A stretch of 64,000 nt of DNA from Saccharina japonica. Its lineage: Eukaryota > Sar > Phaeophyceae > Laminariales > Laminariaceae. This document shows, in pieces, positions 62,840 to 64,000 of the stretch (the first letter of the stretch is position 1; each line of letters starts with the position of its first letter). The translations under genes and the position numbers were made by a program. The stretch lies in NCBI GenBank assembly GCA_008828725.1, contig MEHQ01002192.1, positions 124,001 to 188,000 of the forward strand, given 5' to 3'. Under the pieces are notes generated by a model, which saw only the letters and a program-made list of their open reading frames with translations, was not told the origin of the DNA and ran no database searches.

Positions 62840-64000
62840 TCCACACGCCGCATACCCTAAATGATGGGCTAACTTTCTCACTCCGCCTGCGTGCTTCGGT
62901 GGGTGCGTGCCTACTGCCTGCCTGGAAGGGCTGGCTCGCGTGCTCGCTCTGCGTTCCTGCGATGCGTGCCTCTGCCTGTTTGTCGAGAAAATCCAGTACT
63001 TCCAGATTTTTTTTTTTTTTAGTAATAGTGTTTTTTGCCAGTTTTTTCGTTTTCAGAATTGGTTTGCTCTCTTTCTCTCTCTGCAGTTCCAGCCCCTCTG
63101 TCCTTTTGTCTTAGTTCGTTAAGTAGTCGCTTGTGCGCTTGTTTTTTTCGGTTTTCGGCTGACGGACTTGACGTGCCTTATCGCACTGTTTTTTTTTTTT
63201 TTTTTTTGGTTTTTTGTTTTTTTGGCCTCGAGAAACGTTTGTTGTCCTTTGGCGAGCGAAAAGTTATTGAGATTGGTATTATACGTACGTATAGTATTGC
63301 GAGGCATTCGATTGGCGCAACAAAAAAAAGAAAAAAAGTTTCCAGCTTCAATTCCTACTATTAAATATTAATACCTGTGGTTTCCGAGTGAATATGTATA
63401 TGTCTGAAAAAAAACTGGGTGCTCGTACTACTGTAGTTCGTGAAAAGGCTTGTGGTTTTTCCTATTGTTACCGATAATTTATTTGGTGTCCCCACGGGTG
63501 ACATTTTAGCTTTTTTTTTTTATGTTTTTGGCATCCATATATTGGAAGAGCAGGAGTAATAGGTATAGGAGAAACAAGAAACTACCTACTTTAGTACCAG
63601 TAGTCTATTAATAAGTAGACTATTTACTGTAGTCTATTAATAAGTAGACCATTGCATAGTAGTGCCCGTTGAGTAGTGCTGGTTTCCCGCTATATTGCCT
63701 GTGGAATCGTTGGGCACAGCAGATGGGAATAACCAGTGGGGCAGTGTGCTGAGTAGTGCCGGTTGCCGCTATCGTGCAGGTATTGTTGGCTGGCGCATAC
63801 ATGATCGGCACCATAGGCACTATAGAGGAACAACTACTGCTGTGCTTGTAGTAGTCTAACACACCCTACTGTTGTTACTGCTGTAGTGATCGAATAGACT
63901 AGTAGTACTCGTAGGTGCTTCTTGTGTCCATAAATGAAGTGAAAACCCTGCGTGAGTCGCGAGGGAAACCTGCGTGTTTCGTGGAGCGGGGGGGGGGGGG
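62840..64000. other. Right-end intergenic DNA
   Basis: T runs (63008-63020, 63188-63208), a repeated 'gtctattaataagtagac' pair (63603, 63632), and a block at 63660-63835 homologous to 25906-26050 in reverse. It ends in a G run at the window edge. No gene recognised. Confidence 0.45.

Noticed and set aside
62637..63114. Tyr-Arg-Thr-Val-Pro repeat proteins
   Set aside because: Produced in every frame by the GGTAC pentamer.

Overview
The window is eukaryotic nuclear DNA from a draft shotgun assembly. It has long GT-AG introns, exons of 40-1200 bp, heavy transposon load, trinucleotide runs, long G/C homopolymers and one N gap (28589-28590). Intron-dense genes with Gln, Gly and Ser tracts, a chromodomain-type Ty3/gypsy element and an APE-type LINE fit a stramenopile. 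A brown alga such as Ectocarpus is my best guess, but that is inference, not a sequence match.

Left third (1-23 kb) is almost all repeats. A dispersed ~520-bp family with a poly-G head (called R1 here) occurs at 1-1150, 8074-8853 and 11563-12075. A decayed Ty3/gypsy retrotransposon lies on the minus strand at about 1716-7700. A frameshifted NADAR-domain fragment lies at 9340-9580 (minus). A tandem satellite (12270-16125) changes from ~175-bp monomers to a 418-bp higher-order repeat. A decayed LINE lies on the minus strand at about 16440-20480. A 62-bp minisatellite and a possible gag zinc-knuckle remnant follow.

The middle (23-31 kb) starts with gene-poor, repeat-derived DNA, then gives the 3' end of a minus-strand gene. 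Its exons can be joined in phase from 37070 back to 28323. The product is a charged, low-complexity protein with a C-terminal coiled coil and no recognised family.

From 31 to 46.6 kb the sequence is a mosaic of near-identical duplicated blocks: A 31000-31662 = 32864-33526; B 31662-32639 = 35284-36262; C 33527-34655 = 40292-41416; D 36264-38183 = 41421-43340; E 38184-40290 = 44498-46604. There is also a 205-bp inverted copy. The blocks carry exons of both neighbouring genes. A 1154-bp TIR transposon (43341-44494) sits in one D/E junction, and the empty site is preserved in the other copy.

The right third holds a plus-strand gene for a PX-domain (phosphoinositide-binding) protein. Its first exon lies in block D (42795-42939; duplicate at 37638-37782), and exons continue to at least 57738. 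Its introns hold a foldback element with a nested Tourist-like MITE, two mariner-like MITEs and many copies of a palindromic TACCWGGTA motif. A 3.7-kb segment (54791-58492) is repeated in tandem at 58493-62192, and base quality appears to collapse in the second copy after a poly-C run. The PX gene and the minus-strand gene are arranged head to head, with about 570 bp between their proposed 5' ends. The window ends in simple-repeat and repeat-derived DNA, including an 18-unit GGTAC array.
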